NCBI GenBank assembly: GCA_013396915.1
Contig: VWZL01001366.1
Coordinates: forward strand, 682,001 to 746,000
Direction: 5' to 3'
Length of the DNA stretch: 64,000 bases
DNA from: Stercorarius parasiticus
Lineage: Eukaryota > Chordata > Aves > Charadriiformes > Stercorariidae
The notes beneath the pieces were generated by a model, which saw only the letters and a program-made list of their open reading frames with translations, was not told the origin of the DNA and did no database searches. The number at the start of each line of letters is the position of its first letter. Position 1 is the first letter of the stretch. Positions 13,801 through 27,879 of this stretch are shown in pieces. A program made the translations under genes and the position numbers.

Positions 13801-14340
13801 AATGAAACATTGCTACAAGCATCTGTATTTCAGATGACCCAAAATGGCACCCATTCAAGTGGTGAGAGGAGTCTCTGTTAACAAAACTCCCACAGCCTTA
13901 AAGCCAGGAAACAAAGAATGGCATGAGTTACTTCCTTTGCTAGCAAATATTTAAAGGGATGAGAGATTTATGTGCTATTACTAAACTGGTCTGGCTTGAT
14001 CTGCTTAAGGAAAGTATATAATTTTTGAATATAGTTATTTTTATTATCCCTCTAAACATAAAGACCACTTGTATTCAATTCCAATACACTATTCGATCTT
14101 TACACACAAATCTACGCTTCCTTCTTGATCATCCCAGTGTGACATGCCTGGCTACTAAAAGTTGAATGACCAGCAGAGGAGAAGTAGAAGTGCAGAGAGT
14201 TGTACACCAAGAATGCCGAACCACGATTGTTCTCTAGAAGATGTCTATCTATCTGTTTTGGCCAAGATATATTGTCTTGCCAATAGCTGTTTGTCCATCT
14301 GAAATCTTTCATTGATTGGTTCATATAATGTCAAACTAGG
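10871..14340. other. Unannotated AT-rich DNA
   Basis: Nothing recognised apart from a 25-bp tandem duplication at 11683-11731 (tctcctttattgtttggatg twice). The frames at 11130-11351 (minus, hydrophobic) and 13065-13352 (plus) look like chance. Confidence 0.7.
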
Positions 14341-15262
14341 AATCATAGAAGCATGAAATCATAGAATCATAGAATGGTTCAGGTTGGAAGGGAACTTAAA
14401 GACCATCTAGTTCCAACCTCCCTACCATGGGCAGGGACACCTCCCACTAGACCACGTTGCTCCAGGCCCCATCCAGCCTGGCCTTGAACACTTCCAGGGA
14501 TGGGGCATCCACAGCTTCCCTGGGTGACTTGTTCCACTGCCTTACCACCCTCACAATAAAGAATTTCTTCCTAACGTCTAATCTAAATTTCCTCTCTTTC
14601 AGTTTAAAACCGTTACCCCTCGTCCTATTACTACACTCCCTCAGGCCCCCTTTTGGTACCGGAAGGCCGCTGTAAGATCTCCCTGCAGCCTTCTCTTCAG
14701 CCTTGTCCAGGCTGAACAACCCCAACTCTCTCAGCCTGTCTTCACAGGAGAGGTGCTCCAGCCCTCTGATCACCTTTGTGGCTCTCCTCTGCACCCATTC
14801 CAACAGGTCCACGTCCTTCTTGTGCTGATGGCTCCAGAGCTGGACACAGTACTCCAGGTGGGGTCTCACCAGAGCAGAGCAGAGGGGCAGAATCACCTCC
14901 CTCAACCTGCTGGCCACTCTTGATGCAGGCCAGGATGCGACTGGCTTTCTGGACTGTGAGTGCACATTGCTGGCTCATGTTGAGCTTCTCGTCCACCAGC
15001 ACCCCCAACTTCTTCTCCTCAGGGCTGCTTTCAAGCCATTCTCTGCCCAGCCTGTTTTTGTGCTTGGCGTTGCCGTGACTCAGGTGCAGGACCTTGCACT
15101 TGGCCTTGTTGAACTTCATGAGGTTCGCACAGGCCCACCTCTCAAGCCTGTCTAGGTCCCTCTGGATGGCATCCCTTCCCTCCAGCGTGTCAACCGTGCC
15201 ACACAGCTTGGTGTTGTCAGCAAACTTGCTGAGGGTGCACTCAATCCCACTGTCCATGTTTA
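14341..15262 (-). mobile_element. CR1 LINE, 5'-truncated, with ORF2 remnants
   Basis: The 3' end is at 14341 (tcatagaatcatagaatgg). Two overlapping minus-strand frames, 14447-14965 and about 14742-15270, encode the end of the reverse transcriptase and the C-terminal region of ORF2. They lie in different frames, so at least one frameshift separates them. The usual FADD active-site motif reads FADN here. The copy cannot move by itself. Confidence 0.93.
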
Positions 15263-18200
15263 ACAGGAAATCACTGGAACAATAGGAATAAAGGGAAGGA
15301 CTTGAGGATGAGAAGGGAGCTAGAAGAGAAAAGAAGAAAATAGAATAACAGCACACTGCCAGTACTCAAGTGCAAAGTGGTGACAAAGCAGCAGGAGGAA
15401 GACATAAGAGGAAGAAAAAATCAGAAGGGAGGAAAATATAGGAAGTCAATATCGCAGATACCTTCTCACTGTCATTTGACACGGATGTCTCTTCACTCCT
15501 TCCTATTGACTAATTTCTACTGACTTCAGGGGGCTTGCACAGTATTCTTCTAACCCGGTGAAGGAGGGTAGGAGTTAAATAAGGACGATGTATAAGGTAT
15601 GGAGATAGTAATCAAGTTTAAAGCAGAAAATTCAAGACAGTCTATGGATTTGCTCAATAACACAGATATCATTAATATAGATATCCGCAGGTACAACTGA
15701 ATTTGAAGTTCATTATACTAAATCACTAATGACTAGAAATTAAAAACCGTAATGTTAGCTCATGTTAACTTTAACTGGAAATTCTAGTTCCCCAAAACCT
15801 GTCAATCTTCCTGTCTGTACGCAGTAGCCTGCCTCTATTTCAGATCTCAACAAGAAAGATTAAAGTGCTCTTGCAGGGGAAGAATCTTGTACAAGGAGTC
15901 TGTGATCTACATAATGGTTAATCTAGGTGAATGCCTCTGTAACATGGATGTTGTGTGATTGCTATTTAGTCAATATATAGAGAGTCACTGTATAGTTAGG
16001 AGATGTACATGTAGTCAAAGCATATTAATCTTGAGTATATCTATAGTGTATTGTCTTGTTCAATTGAAATATTATATACACCTGTTCAGGAACTGTAGCT
16101 CTATCAATAAGATAAGAATACTAGAGTGCATTGTCAAAGGGACTCTTCAAAGCTAAGTCCTTATTCCAGTCCTGACTGCTGTCATTGACTGAGAAATGTG
16201 TATTTTGACCAAGACCCTAAAAGAATACCAGTGATCTTAGAGATGGTGAACCTCACCATGGATGGGATTTGCGCATCATGCTGTGCTTTGACCATAGGTC
16301 CATTTCATACCGTATCTCAGGGTTCACAGAATCAGAAATAGGATTTTATAAATGGCTATCACCTTTTCTGGGTTACTAATTAATAGTTATCTGCTTTGCA
16401 AGAGCTTGTGCATTTTTATGGGATGTGAAAAGAACTGGTGCCTTCTCAGTGCAAAACAGCCCTTGAGCTTCTCGCTATACATAGAAGGAGATCTCTGTCT
16501 CTGTGTTAGTAACCTGAACAAATCTAACTGCAAACCATTTAGGTTATATGCTATGTGGAAGTTATCACTAAAAACTACTGCTATTGCATTTTTTTCAACC
16601 CTCCTACACAGCAAGATGAACTCATACTGTGAATTGCACATCCATAGTACACTTCTGAGCAGCACACACGCAGCACACACAGTAATATTGAACTGTAGCA
16701 AATAGTGCAGTGGGATATTTTTGGAACTGGGAAAACCCCTCCATTTTCCATAATGCAAAAAAAAATACACTGCTTGAACTTTAGTGAAAAATTCACAACC
16801 AGACCTTCAGTCTTTCTTTTTTTTTAAAGTGTTGGAAAATGAACAGCATGCTGAAGCTCTGTTCTTACTGTTTTTCCTCGCTAATTTGGCCTCATTTCAC
16901 AAGTGTAGACTGCTTGTGCCAAGATTTTATAAGCTGCTTTTTCTTTCTCTCTCCACTGTGCCAATAAAAATGTTTTTCATTTGAAGTCTTATATTTATTA
17001 CTTTCAGTGTCACTTAAAGGAATAAATCTATCATGGAGTAAAGTGCAAGTCAATAAAGTAATGTCCATACATCAAGCAAACTTTTTACCAACTAAGGTAC
17101 CGCAGTACAGATAATAGAACTCTTTGAAATATACTGTAAGGTAACGTTCTTAACTGTAACTGTAAATTCTGCAGTAAGCCAATAGAAATGTGCTTTTACA
17201 CTCTTATAAAGGTCAGTTTTTAAATACCTTAAGATGCCTTAGCCTGTTTTAACCACATCCCTATAGAATTGCTCCTTTGAATTAAATGGGAAATACATTT
17301 TATCTATTTTTCCTTCAAAAATAAAGAAAAAAAATCTGTATAGTTAGTAGAGCTTCCACAGAATATCAGTAATGAAGACCTCTAGCTCCTAATAGCCTCA
17401 GACTTACTGAAACTGTATAGTTACATAAAATAACTATTCGGAAGGTAGTTGTAGAAGTAAAATAGATACCCACAGCCAATTATGCAGTGTATCCTCTACT
17501 ATTTATCTGAACTGCCCACTGTAAGCCAGAATGAGCTGTATTCACGATAGAACCTTACCTTATCAGAGCAATCCTTTGACTACCTAGCGTAGTTGGCAGG
17601 AAGGTTTAACTTTATTTTTTTTCAAATGATTTGCCAGACAGCAAAGGGATCCATTTGGTGGACTTAGCTCTCAGTGTGTGGGCTGAGTGGTTGGCTAGAC
17701 AACCTTCTGGCTGGTTTCCGTCAAAAATTTTGAGGGAACCATTAGGTTGTCCATGGGAACACAATACCATCTGTAGTGGGTTTTACAAGTGTATTAAAAA
17801 ATAGGCAGATGAATACGCATACATACACATATTTTTCTGAAGTATTATTATGATTGGGCAGATTCACCTCAATTTATTACCATTGGCAGGCAGGAATTTT
17901 CTGTTCATTTTTCCTTAGAACCTCTTAGAGTTTTCTTTAAAATAGTACATAAGGAATGGTATGCAAGACTTGGATATTGCAAATAGCTTCCCTGAGACGG
18001 CCATATGTCCACGCCACACCACACTGATTTCAGGCTTCTGGGTACGCTGTGAATCAGTAACTTTCAAATCAAATTTGCTCAGTTCCCATGCAAAATGGTG
18101 TTTTGTTTGGATTTTATTACTACCAGTTCTGTCAGAGCATCCTTAAATCTGAAAGCCAAGCTATGGTTTTTTTTTTCCAGCTTATACGTTTTCCAGTGGA

Positions 18201-21200
18201 AATGAAGTCTCTGATGACCCCTGCTTCAATTGGTACTAGTCTTATCGCTGATGAGGGCTTCAACCTGTGCAATTCCACAGAAGGTGAGAGAAATTAGGAG
18301 ATTACAGATATAAAGCCAAATATATTATGGCAATGGATTTCCACAGCTGCAACAGTGTATCAAAATCAAAACAAACTTCAAAATTCTGGAAATAGCACAT
18401 GAGAAAGTAAGAACTGATGACTAGATATAAACCACCCTCCTTTTGGATTGGTATGAAGATTAGAAAAATAGAAATCACACACCTTGCAACATTTGCTTCC
18501 TTTAGATGTGCAACAGGACTACATAAAGAAAAACCAGAAGTCCTTTTCCTCAGTCACTTTTCTGATAAGTTTTTAGTAACACTTTTTGTAGTTTGACAAT
18601 GATCTGTGCGTATTCATCAGTTGTTTTTTTCTAGAGCGTTTAACACAGGGCCACTCTTAGTACAGAATATACTTTATGCTGTTACCATTTCTAGTTTTTG
18701 TGAAGTCTTCAGGTTTTATAGACTGAGTTTATTTGTGCAAATGACATGCTGCAGGAGGTCTATAAGTACAATATACAATTCTTTAAAAAAAAACAATATT
18801 CTTTTCACTGGTTAGCATTATGGTAAGAGCTGAAGTAGGGAAGTGACTACAGATACGTGAATACTGAGCAGCTAACTTACAAATATTGTAAATATTGAGA
18901 TTTTTCAACATTGAAGACAATAGAAAAACAGAACTGTTTTTACTGCCTTATGTACCAGCTGAAGAAATTGCCAGGACGTCCAATAGTCTGATGATGTCCC
19001 AGCAACAAACAGGTTAGAAGACTAATTACCAGCCAACCCAAATGGCAGAAGAAAACAGACATTTCCTCTTTCAGGAGAAGGAAGGATGATTAATTTGCAG
19101 GTGAAAATTATCAAAACAGATTATGTTGCTCTAATATTGTGCTTCAACTATGACAGTGAAGCACAACGCACTAGCAAAGACAATAGACACAAACTGCTAG
19201 TAATAAAAAAGAAGAAAAAAGATCCTCAGAGTCTCTATACAAGCAGATACTCATCAGCTCTTTGCTGGAATGATTTGTGCTCAGCATTATTATTTGTGCT
19301 GCTCAGTTACCCAGAAGCTCTGATCATTATTGTTACTACCTTTGCTAGTATGATCTAGAAGGAAATCACGCCTGCCTCAAACAGCAGATTAATTCAAAAA
19401 GAAAACATAGAAACATAGGAACATAGAAAACATAACCGATGTGAGATAAGTACTGTTAACCTTACTTTACTGATTGGGATCTGGTTACACATTTTAAATT
19501 ATTTGTTCCCATATGAACTCACTTTATAAGCCTTCACTTCAGAATAGGGGAGTTTCAGGTATTACTAAGGTTAGGCTTTGGTTAACAGTCAGAATAGAAT
19601 AAAATTTATCCAGTGCTACTGGCTTGCTACCGGTTGCACTTGCTGTCTCAAAACTTCCATCCGATGACACCAACTTACAGACAAACAGCAGCCCTGCTGA
19701 CTTAGGGAAATAGCCTTCCGAAGTGCATATAAGATGTTCAAACTTTGAAATAGGCACATAGTTATTTGGCAAAATATTTGACACCCATCTTGACAACTGT
19801 TCCTGGATTCTGACCTTAAATGCAAGTAATAACACTCAGCTTTGTGAGCTGACACTGTGTGAGTGAACTTCAGAGAAGTAAATATGCAGACATAAGCAAG
19901 TGAGGAGGGTGAAGGGTAATAGAAACTGTGACAGAAGGGGATAATTGAAATAGGAACTAATTAGGGTCAGGTTTTCAGTAACTGTCGTGGCCTGAAATAT
20001 ACACTTTGGACATTATCTCTAGGCAAATTGAAAACAAGAAAGAGAAGAGAAAGTCAAATCTCTCTGCCGAGCACAACACAGATGTGTAGCAGACCTTCAG
20101 GACCTCAGCAGCATGCTCTAGTTCCAGGATGTACTTGGAAGGGAAACGTGAAGGATAGTCTGACCCGGCATCAGCAATGGGGCATTCGCCCTGCAGGCTG
20201 CAATGCTTTTAAAGCTCTGGAGCACAGATTGCAGAGGAGAGACAGAGGCTGAAGAGAGCATACCCCTAATCCGCATTTCAACCTTCAGATTCCAGACTGT
20301 GTTCCCTTAGACTAAAAGTGTTCCAGAAAAGAGCTACCTACACTATCAATCCCAACGCAATTTTATTTTCTTATGGGATCTGCCCGTTGCCACACTCCTG
20401 CAACTGTTATCTGAGTTTAATCTTTTTCATAACGTTGTTCCCTGAATTTGGCCACTGGCAAGAGTAGAGGCTCAAAAACTGTCATTCACTCCTGGGAGGA
20501 AAAAGTCCACTTGTTTTGATTTTTCTTAGTAGGTTGCTCCACTACAGTGTTCAATTTCAGGTTAAATACTTCACTTTCAGTATGAACTAGAAGTAAGGTA
20601 TTATTAATCAGATCTGAAATGAAAACAAATCTCTGTATTTGGACACGTACAATGTTGTTATTGTAATTATTGGTCTTGAATCTTCTCATTTACATTTCAT
20701 TTTAGGACTTCTAGGTGGAAAAATTAGACTGTTCACCCAGAGGGAACATTCTGCTTTCTGATCAAGTCTATTTCAAATTGTCAAAATTAAATCCACAGCA
20801 TGCAGAGAAGCCTGTGTTCCAGAAAAGCACCTTCCCTAACTCAAGTACTTTTAATGACCATTTAGTTCACCTTTGTTCTCTTCCTCTATTTCACAAAGAT
20901 GACGTGAGTAATCATTATTATATTAGCTCTGGTACCGTGAATGCTACAGCAGACTTGCAGCATAATTCTCTTCCTCCTCAGGGAATTGATATTTTTATTC
21001 ACAGCACAAGAAAACCTAGTTTGTGGACAGAATATTTTCCTCCATTTCTTTTTCTTTATTTGGCGTTTTGATGCAATAAATTGATTAGATAGACTAGACA
21101 GTAGTTTCATAATCCTGTTCTGAGCCTACCAGAATTAATTACTGTTCACATAATGCTACTCAGGAAGTATGTTTTAAAAAGCAGAATACTCATTAAGGCA

Positions 21201-24200
21201 TAATTTTCAAGGATGCCATCCCCATGGTATAATTCCCAACGGTTATAGGGATGGATGCTTGCATATTGCAAAAGGGCACGATAGTTAGCAGGTGAGGAGT
21301 TATTCAGTAATGCCAGTTGGTGCAACATGTGGCCCTGTGTGAGGTTGTCATACCATTGTTCTTCTCCTCCATTAGATCAGATTTCACCTGCCCTGGCCGC
21401 AAGTATCAGTGTTATGCCAATGAGTGCAGATGAGGTTAAATAGCCACAGAATGGATCTGAGCCCACTGAAATGAGTTACAGCATTTCCACTGGCTTCATG
21501 ATACCTTGTGTCTCGCCTTCAGTGTGGTCCTTTGCACAAGATTTAAGACAGTTTTCATCCAATTCCCTTGCCTCAAATAATCCAAAATACATAAAAAATG
21601 AAAATGTATCTATCTGGAGACCTCTTTAGTAGCTCATTTGCTGTTTAGTAAGCAGTTCTCAGTATCCACAACTGAATTAACTTGAGGGTTGCACTTACAG
21701 ACTGCAAAATTGGGGTTTTCTCTTTGTCTGGTTCAGCTTACTTTGAATACCGCACTTTCATCTGGCCTGTCCCTCAACTAAAGAAGAGGAAACCCTCAGA
21801 TTTTGTTAATGCACAAACACAGAACAGCTTCCATAAAGAAATTAATTGAACACTCAAAATGTCTTTGTGATGGTTAAATTTATTGCCTAGACCAATGCCG
21901 AAGGGTTTTTTCTCACTAAACTCCCTAAGCCCTAAAAGTTATCCAGTGATGACTTAAGTCCTTTCTATTACTACAGCCTCACTGAGCTTCTCAAGTTTAT
22001 CAGTGAGTCAATAATGATACCTAAGTAGTAATACAAAAGTACATTTTGTAAGTAGTACAAAAATTCTGAATGTGGCATCCAAAGCACTGCTAAGGATGAT
22101 TCGTTAGGATGATCCTCCAACAGACTGATTTAACGAGTCCAGTTACAGAAATAAAGATATCTAGGCCTTAAGCTAGAAGCTTGAGAAACATTTTTCTAGA
22201 TCTTCTTCTTACAAAATTACAACAATTTCTTACTTTGCTATTTCTTACAGAGACAAGTGATCATACTTATACAGACCTTGTTATTGTCCTTGCAGGTTTT
22301 TTTTGTTACACTAAACAAACATTTGAAGAGGATACTAAGGCGACATTTGGAAAAGCATACACACAGTCTTCTTTTTGGTCACAAATACAGACAAAAAAAG
22401 CATTGAAGTAAATCAATGTTTATATTCCTTTACCACTTTTGTTTCCTACCTTGCATCTGTAGAAATACACCTGAACGCACACCCACTGCACACCTGAAGA
22501 ACCGTATAGCTATTAAAGACTGAAACACATTAATAGCATTGGAAAGGGTAGGGCAGACAGATCACTATTAAAGGAGAAGTGGTTGCCACAGTAGTGGTGT
22601 ATAGCTGAATGTGACAAGATGTTCAGAAGCTATTAAACTGGTGTCATATTTAACAGAGTAAAGTTAGCCAGTGATGACTCATGTCTTTTCCACCACAACT
22701 TAATAAATGGATACAGAAATCATATTGATTTTCATGGATAAGCAAGTAGATCCGAAATCTGAAAATTCTATGAAATATAAATTATGGAATATGGACCACA
22801 TGTGATGATCTCATAACAGGGTGAAAAGTCCATTACTTGGAGAAAGTATGCTAAACTGCAAAAGTTTATTTTGACACAATATCACAGCAGGGATTTTTTC
22901 TGTTAAATATGGATTGGCAGACTTCTCCTTGTGGTTAGGACTCTTTGAAGCCTTGACTCTAACCATAGAAAGCTTTAATGTGGAATATCTAATTTGTCAT
23001 AAGATGAAAAGTGTCAATGTGAAAGTAGTAATATGAAAAGGGCAACTTACAGTCAATGACACAGAATGAAGAAATATAAGAGCAAAACTATTTGCTGTTT
23101 TTAAATGTGAACTTGGCAATCGTCTTCCAGGTTCATTGCAATTAGAATCATTAGGTGAAAACTGATTTTACCAAAAGAGATTTTCTACATAATAGTTTCC
23201 CCTGAGTTTACTTTGTGGGTTTTTTTCAACTAATATGCCTGCACAGATTGATGTTTCTAATAAAGATTTTTTTCTACAAAATAAATTTTCTTGTTTATAA
23301 AGCAAAAGGGAAACCTTTCAGACTTGTAATTCAAATAGTTTTTTTAACCAGAAATTAAGAACTTTTCCAAAGTTACTTTGGCCAGCTTCTATCATAACTA
23401 CCACGATGTTTTATTAGTAAGGGCCTGAAGATGCAAGCAGATCCTCGTTGTTATTAGTTTGTATGCCACACAGTCAGATCAAAAAACTTAAAGAAGGAAG
23501 AGTACTCAACCATCAGAAATGTAAGTGTACAGGTTATTCAGAGGTCAAGAAGATGCAAAAATGGAGTTCAACATTCTTTCCTGAACTCTGCAAACTGGTT
23601 TGAGAAGTCAATGAGGAGCTTTTTCAACCTTTGAAAACAGAGCATGCTCTCCTTAAACTCTGCATTGCCCATTTCTCACTGCTTCAGTTCTCTTCCCTTC
23701 ATGCCCCCAGAAGATGGCAGTGTGGGACTGCCTAGGAAATACTCGGTAGAAGGGTAACTTTTTTGTCGAATTCCCATCAGCAATGTTTTTTTTTTTAAAT
23801 AAAATTTGTGCCATGAATTTATTCACATTCATTACAAAGGAATCCATCCCTTTCCAGAAGGCTTCCTTCCATTCGCCAGGACCTTGGACATTTCAGCTAC
23901 TCAAACACTCAACGTGCATTCACATTGTGGGAGCATCAGTGAAGATCTTTGTGGAATATGATTTTTAGTACTTCACATCTCCCACATACTCATCCCAAAT
24001 TAAAGCAGACTGCACAATTAAGTCCTGGCTTCTCTGCAAGATTACCAGCAATTTTGGACAGATCATATGGCTCAGGACAATCCCAGATATGGCTCCATGA
24101 GGTCATGGCAGCCTGGGAAATTATCTTAGATGTTTGGGAACAGTTCAGATCAATAAAGCCCCTGAAGAGATACTGAGTTTGTATTATTTGTAGAAAGAGG

Positions 24201-24857
24201 ATTTCCAAGTCTTGGGTCATTCAAGTCAGCAGCAAGTCTCCCATGGGCCTCAAGGCAAGTAGGGCAAGATCTGCAACACACATGAGATCAGGATACGATG
24301 CTTTAAGGTTTTTTCAGTTTTTCTTTACAACATCTAGATCAACAAAATTATCTTTAAGATGTTCAGATACTCAAAAATTTTGAAATACAGCTCCTCCTGT
24401 AATAGACAGAAGAATCACTCATTTCTAGCCTCTGAGATTTAAGATGGAGACAGTCTTGATGTGAATGGATGATTGGGGAAGAACAATTAAGGAGAGATGA
24501 GAAAAACAAAATTTAAATTAAAAATCCATTTCTACTCAGGTATTGCTACAGCATTATTTGTAAACATTTGCAAGTTCTCAGTGATTAAAAAGATAACTCG
24601 CTGTTATATTATTTTCCTCAACTTGCTTAGGAAAATGTTTGAAATGTTTCCGCTTCTAGGAAATCTCCTGTGCAGTCACTCGGTTGCAATTCCTTAGTCC
24701 ATCTTAGTAAGACAAACTATCAGGTTTTCCATATTAGGCAGCTGGAACAGCCACAAACACTAAGAGGTTTTGCATTTAATGATTTAATCAATTTTGCTCC
24801 CTGCTCAGAGAACAGAAACAAACACCTCGTATATGTGAAATGGTCATCTTCTTTCAT
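15263..24857. other. Unannotated AT-rich DNA
   Basis: About 9.6 kb with no recognised gene or repeat. The longest frames are 16387-16770 (minus, 127 codons), 16352-16705 (plus) and 20715-21071 (plus, 118 codons). None shows a domain, homologue or splice context I can name. Confidence 0.65.
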
Positions 24858-25321
24858 TGTGGGAGCCAGTGTAGGCGGGACACAGGAACAACCACAAAAC
24901 CACGGATGAAAGGCAAAGAACAAATATAATCTTAATACCTCATGGATCGGGGAATCTCCGAAGCAGCACCCAGGCAGAGGCAGGCAAGCAGGGGATGCAG
25001 GCACCATGGAGCGAGAGAGAGTCCTTATTAGTGAGAGAGTCCTTGTTAGGAAGACAGTGAGAGAGCGAGAACACTCAGACTCCCTGTTTTTGCCGGTATT
25101 TCAAGGGTGCAAGCAGGCATAGTTTTTCCACTGTGCTCTGATCTTCTTCAACAACAGGGCAGGATTCTCAAGCTGCTAAATAAGGTGTCCCTGAGTCCAT
25201 CGCAGACTTATGTTATCTAAGTGCAGATGTTCTACTTGCAAGCACATAAGACTGAATAACAGTTAGTGTAATACATGTGTTTCCCAACATCCCAGTTGCG
25301 AGTCACTTGAGCATGTTTACA
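24858..25321 (-). repeat. LTR-like element, copy 1
   Basis: It is bounded by tgtggg...tttaca on the plus strand, so it reads TGTAAA...CCCACA on the minus strand. It matches the reverse complement of 30793-31222 along its length. It carries an extra short tandem repeat around 'gagagagagtccttattag / gagagagtccttgttag' (25011-25050), which accounts for most of its extra length. A tcat on each side may be a worn target-site duplication. Confidence 0.7.
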
Positions 25322-27830
25322 ATCATCCTTGCCGATGCCGATCTTCCATTACTTTCCTACATTCATCTACGGCAAAATAACCTTATATTTTCAGTGCTTT
25401 TCTAAAGGATTATTCTGTTATTAACATTCTCTCTCTACAGAGAAGAAAGGGAACTATGTGTAGAGAAGTGCATGCAACAAACGTTGGTGGAGTAGAAACT
25501 GTAAGAACAAAGAAGGGTAAAACGAAGATAAAGCAGTATCCAAAGGAAAAGATTAAATTAGTGAGAGATTATGATGTGTTGAAGTGGACTTATCATAATG
25601 AGTAGGAAATTTAGTCCTAACCTGAAGAATACTAAATATTTAAATAAGATACGTGAAAGACAGAAAAATCAAGAAATCCCTGGATAAAACTCGATGGTTC
25701 TATTTGGAGTGGGATTGCTCAATTTCAGTGCAAGACAGGAGAACCCACTAATCTCATGTAAAAATCTAGGAAGGAGGAAAAGGAGAATCTACAAAGAAAG
25801 GAGAGGAAAATAGCCTGATATTCCTATTTTGGGGGAAATAATAAGAGATAGGAATAAGAAAGTAGTAATCATGCATTTACAAGTAGAAAGGTACTATCCT
25901 GCCACCATCCCCTGCTCCAAACAGGTACACTCTTGATCCTTTAATAATTTGGTTAGTTATATATGTGGTAAGGTTTTAGTTTCCCAAAAAAACCTAAGCC
26001 AACACAGACAACAACAACAACAAAATTCCAAACACTTGAAAAAGGCACAACTACCTATCATTAACCACTTGTCTAAAGTTAAGCTAGGAAGATATGGCAA
26101 TGCAACATTCCCAATTGTATCAGCTATGTCACTAAAACTCTTCAAATTTCAGCAAAAAGATGGATATGTACACCATATGAAATGATGAATTTTATTTTTT
26201 TTCAGTTTTATGACTGAAGTGGCTTGTATAGAACACAGGAATTAGTAGGTTTTTGCATTGTTTTGAGACAGATAACTAATCCTTACAGCGCTTGATGATT
26301 TTATAGCTATCATCACTGTACTTGGATAGTGGGGAATATTATACTCTAATATGTAATATATACACACATATAGAATACATAATAATATTCTCTAACTCTT
26401 GATGCAGTTTGGAGATCCCTGAAAACTAAATATTAAAAAAGGTTGGTTTTCCTATTGAAACAATCGTAATTAAGCAACTCCAACAGAACAGCGATTTTGT
26501 CCATAATGTGATCTTTCAAAATGAATGATGAGGTTTTCTCTTGCTGCTCTTAGGTATAATTTCAGTTTGCATGAGCAGTTCTACTAGTCTGATGCTTTGC
26601 AAATTGCTAACCTGTACAAAGCTAATAGAAACAAAAACTTATTCTATTGCAACTTTTAGCCATTTTTGTTATATTTTAATGTAATTATTTATTCCATTTT
26701 CTTTCATTGAACTCTGAAAAGTAACTAGCTTTTATTGTTGGGTAAGTAGCATATTCAGCTCACCAAAACGCTTATTAGCAGGATTTTGGGAAAGAAGAGA
26801 ATCCAAACACACTCAGAGACTAATTAAGTTGCTTTAGGAAGTTGATCCTAAAAGGATAAGAGTAATCCTTAATTTGCTCGCCTGTGGACTAGCCACATGA
26901 CGGAAGCTTTGCCAGTACGACTATCTCCACAGTTTCGCTACGTACATTCCCTAATATCTGAGTTGTTCTACAGCCTGTTTACAAAACTAAACATATGAGT
27001 TTACACCACATACAGTAGAAGGGCCAGGTGACTTCAGAAAGAACAATAAATGTTCAAATCAGTTTTCTGCAGTGGGTTTCCTCCAAAAGGACATGAAGCA
27101 TTTTCCAGCCCATCCCCTCATAGATACAACCTGTCATTTGACATTCAGCTCTAGATAGCTGAAGGCTTTCCAAGTTTGGAAACTCATGAAGCCATGGGTT
27201 GACTTGTGCAATATAGCATTTGACAAGAATCATTTTAATGAGCAGATATCCTTAAGGTATTCCACATATTTTAAATCAGAGTATGTATTGCATAAGCTTA
27301 TTACATAGAGCTTTCATTGTAGCACGTGTAACCAGCATTCTTAGCATGCCAGTACTTGTTTTTGCTTAGATTTGGCTAAGACAAAATCCCCCAGAAGTTT
27401 GTTTTTGAAGTAGTATCCTGGTTAGTATATCCTCTTGCAATAAAAATAATCGTTGCCAAATGTTCTCTAGGAACAGAATAATCTCCTCTTTCCTTCTATA
27501 AAGCTATACACTTCTTTTCAGGCTTTTACTAATCAAATTTTTCATATAGGAATTCTTATTTCTAAAATTTCTAGATTTCTTTTTGTGCTGCAGATGTCAG
27601 CAGCTCTCTTTCCTTCCTCCTTGAGCAAAACCTTCTGCCGTTGAAACAACTGAAGCTTTATTTCAACGATGTAGTCTCACGAGATTATTCAGTCTTTGTG
27701 AAGATGAAGTAAAATCTATGGATTAGACTTTCTAGAGAGGATAATTTTGTATTTCATGCATGTTATCCATTAAACTAGCTGCTGACGGGTGTTTTCTGTG
27801 TGGATTAACTTGTCCCTCCCTGTCCCCCAG

Positions 27831-27879
27831 GTGGCTCACTTCAGGAGGTTGCAGGGAGAAGTGGATGAAACGAAACGAG
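27831..27879 (+). other. Exon-like segment of unknown gene (49 nt)
   Basis: A strong pyrimidine tract and AG (tgtccctccctgtcccccag) precede 49 bases that end at a gtaaat donor-like site. One frame reads V A H F R R L Q G E V D E T K R. It could be an upstream non-coding CHODL exon, an exon of an unrecognised transcript, or chance. No neighbouring exon was found that fits. Confidence 0.25.

Noticed and set aside
16352..16796. Overlapping frames of 117 and 127 codons on opposite strands
   Set aside because: They shadow each other and neither has a recognisable motif; treated as chance.
20715..21071. 118-codon plus-strand frame
   Set aside because: No recognised family and no flanking exons. 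The composition is not distinct from translated AT-rich DNA.
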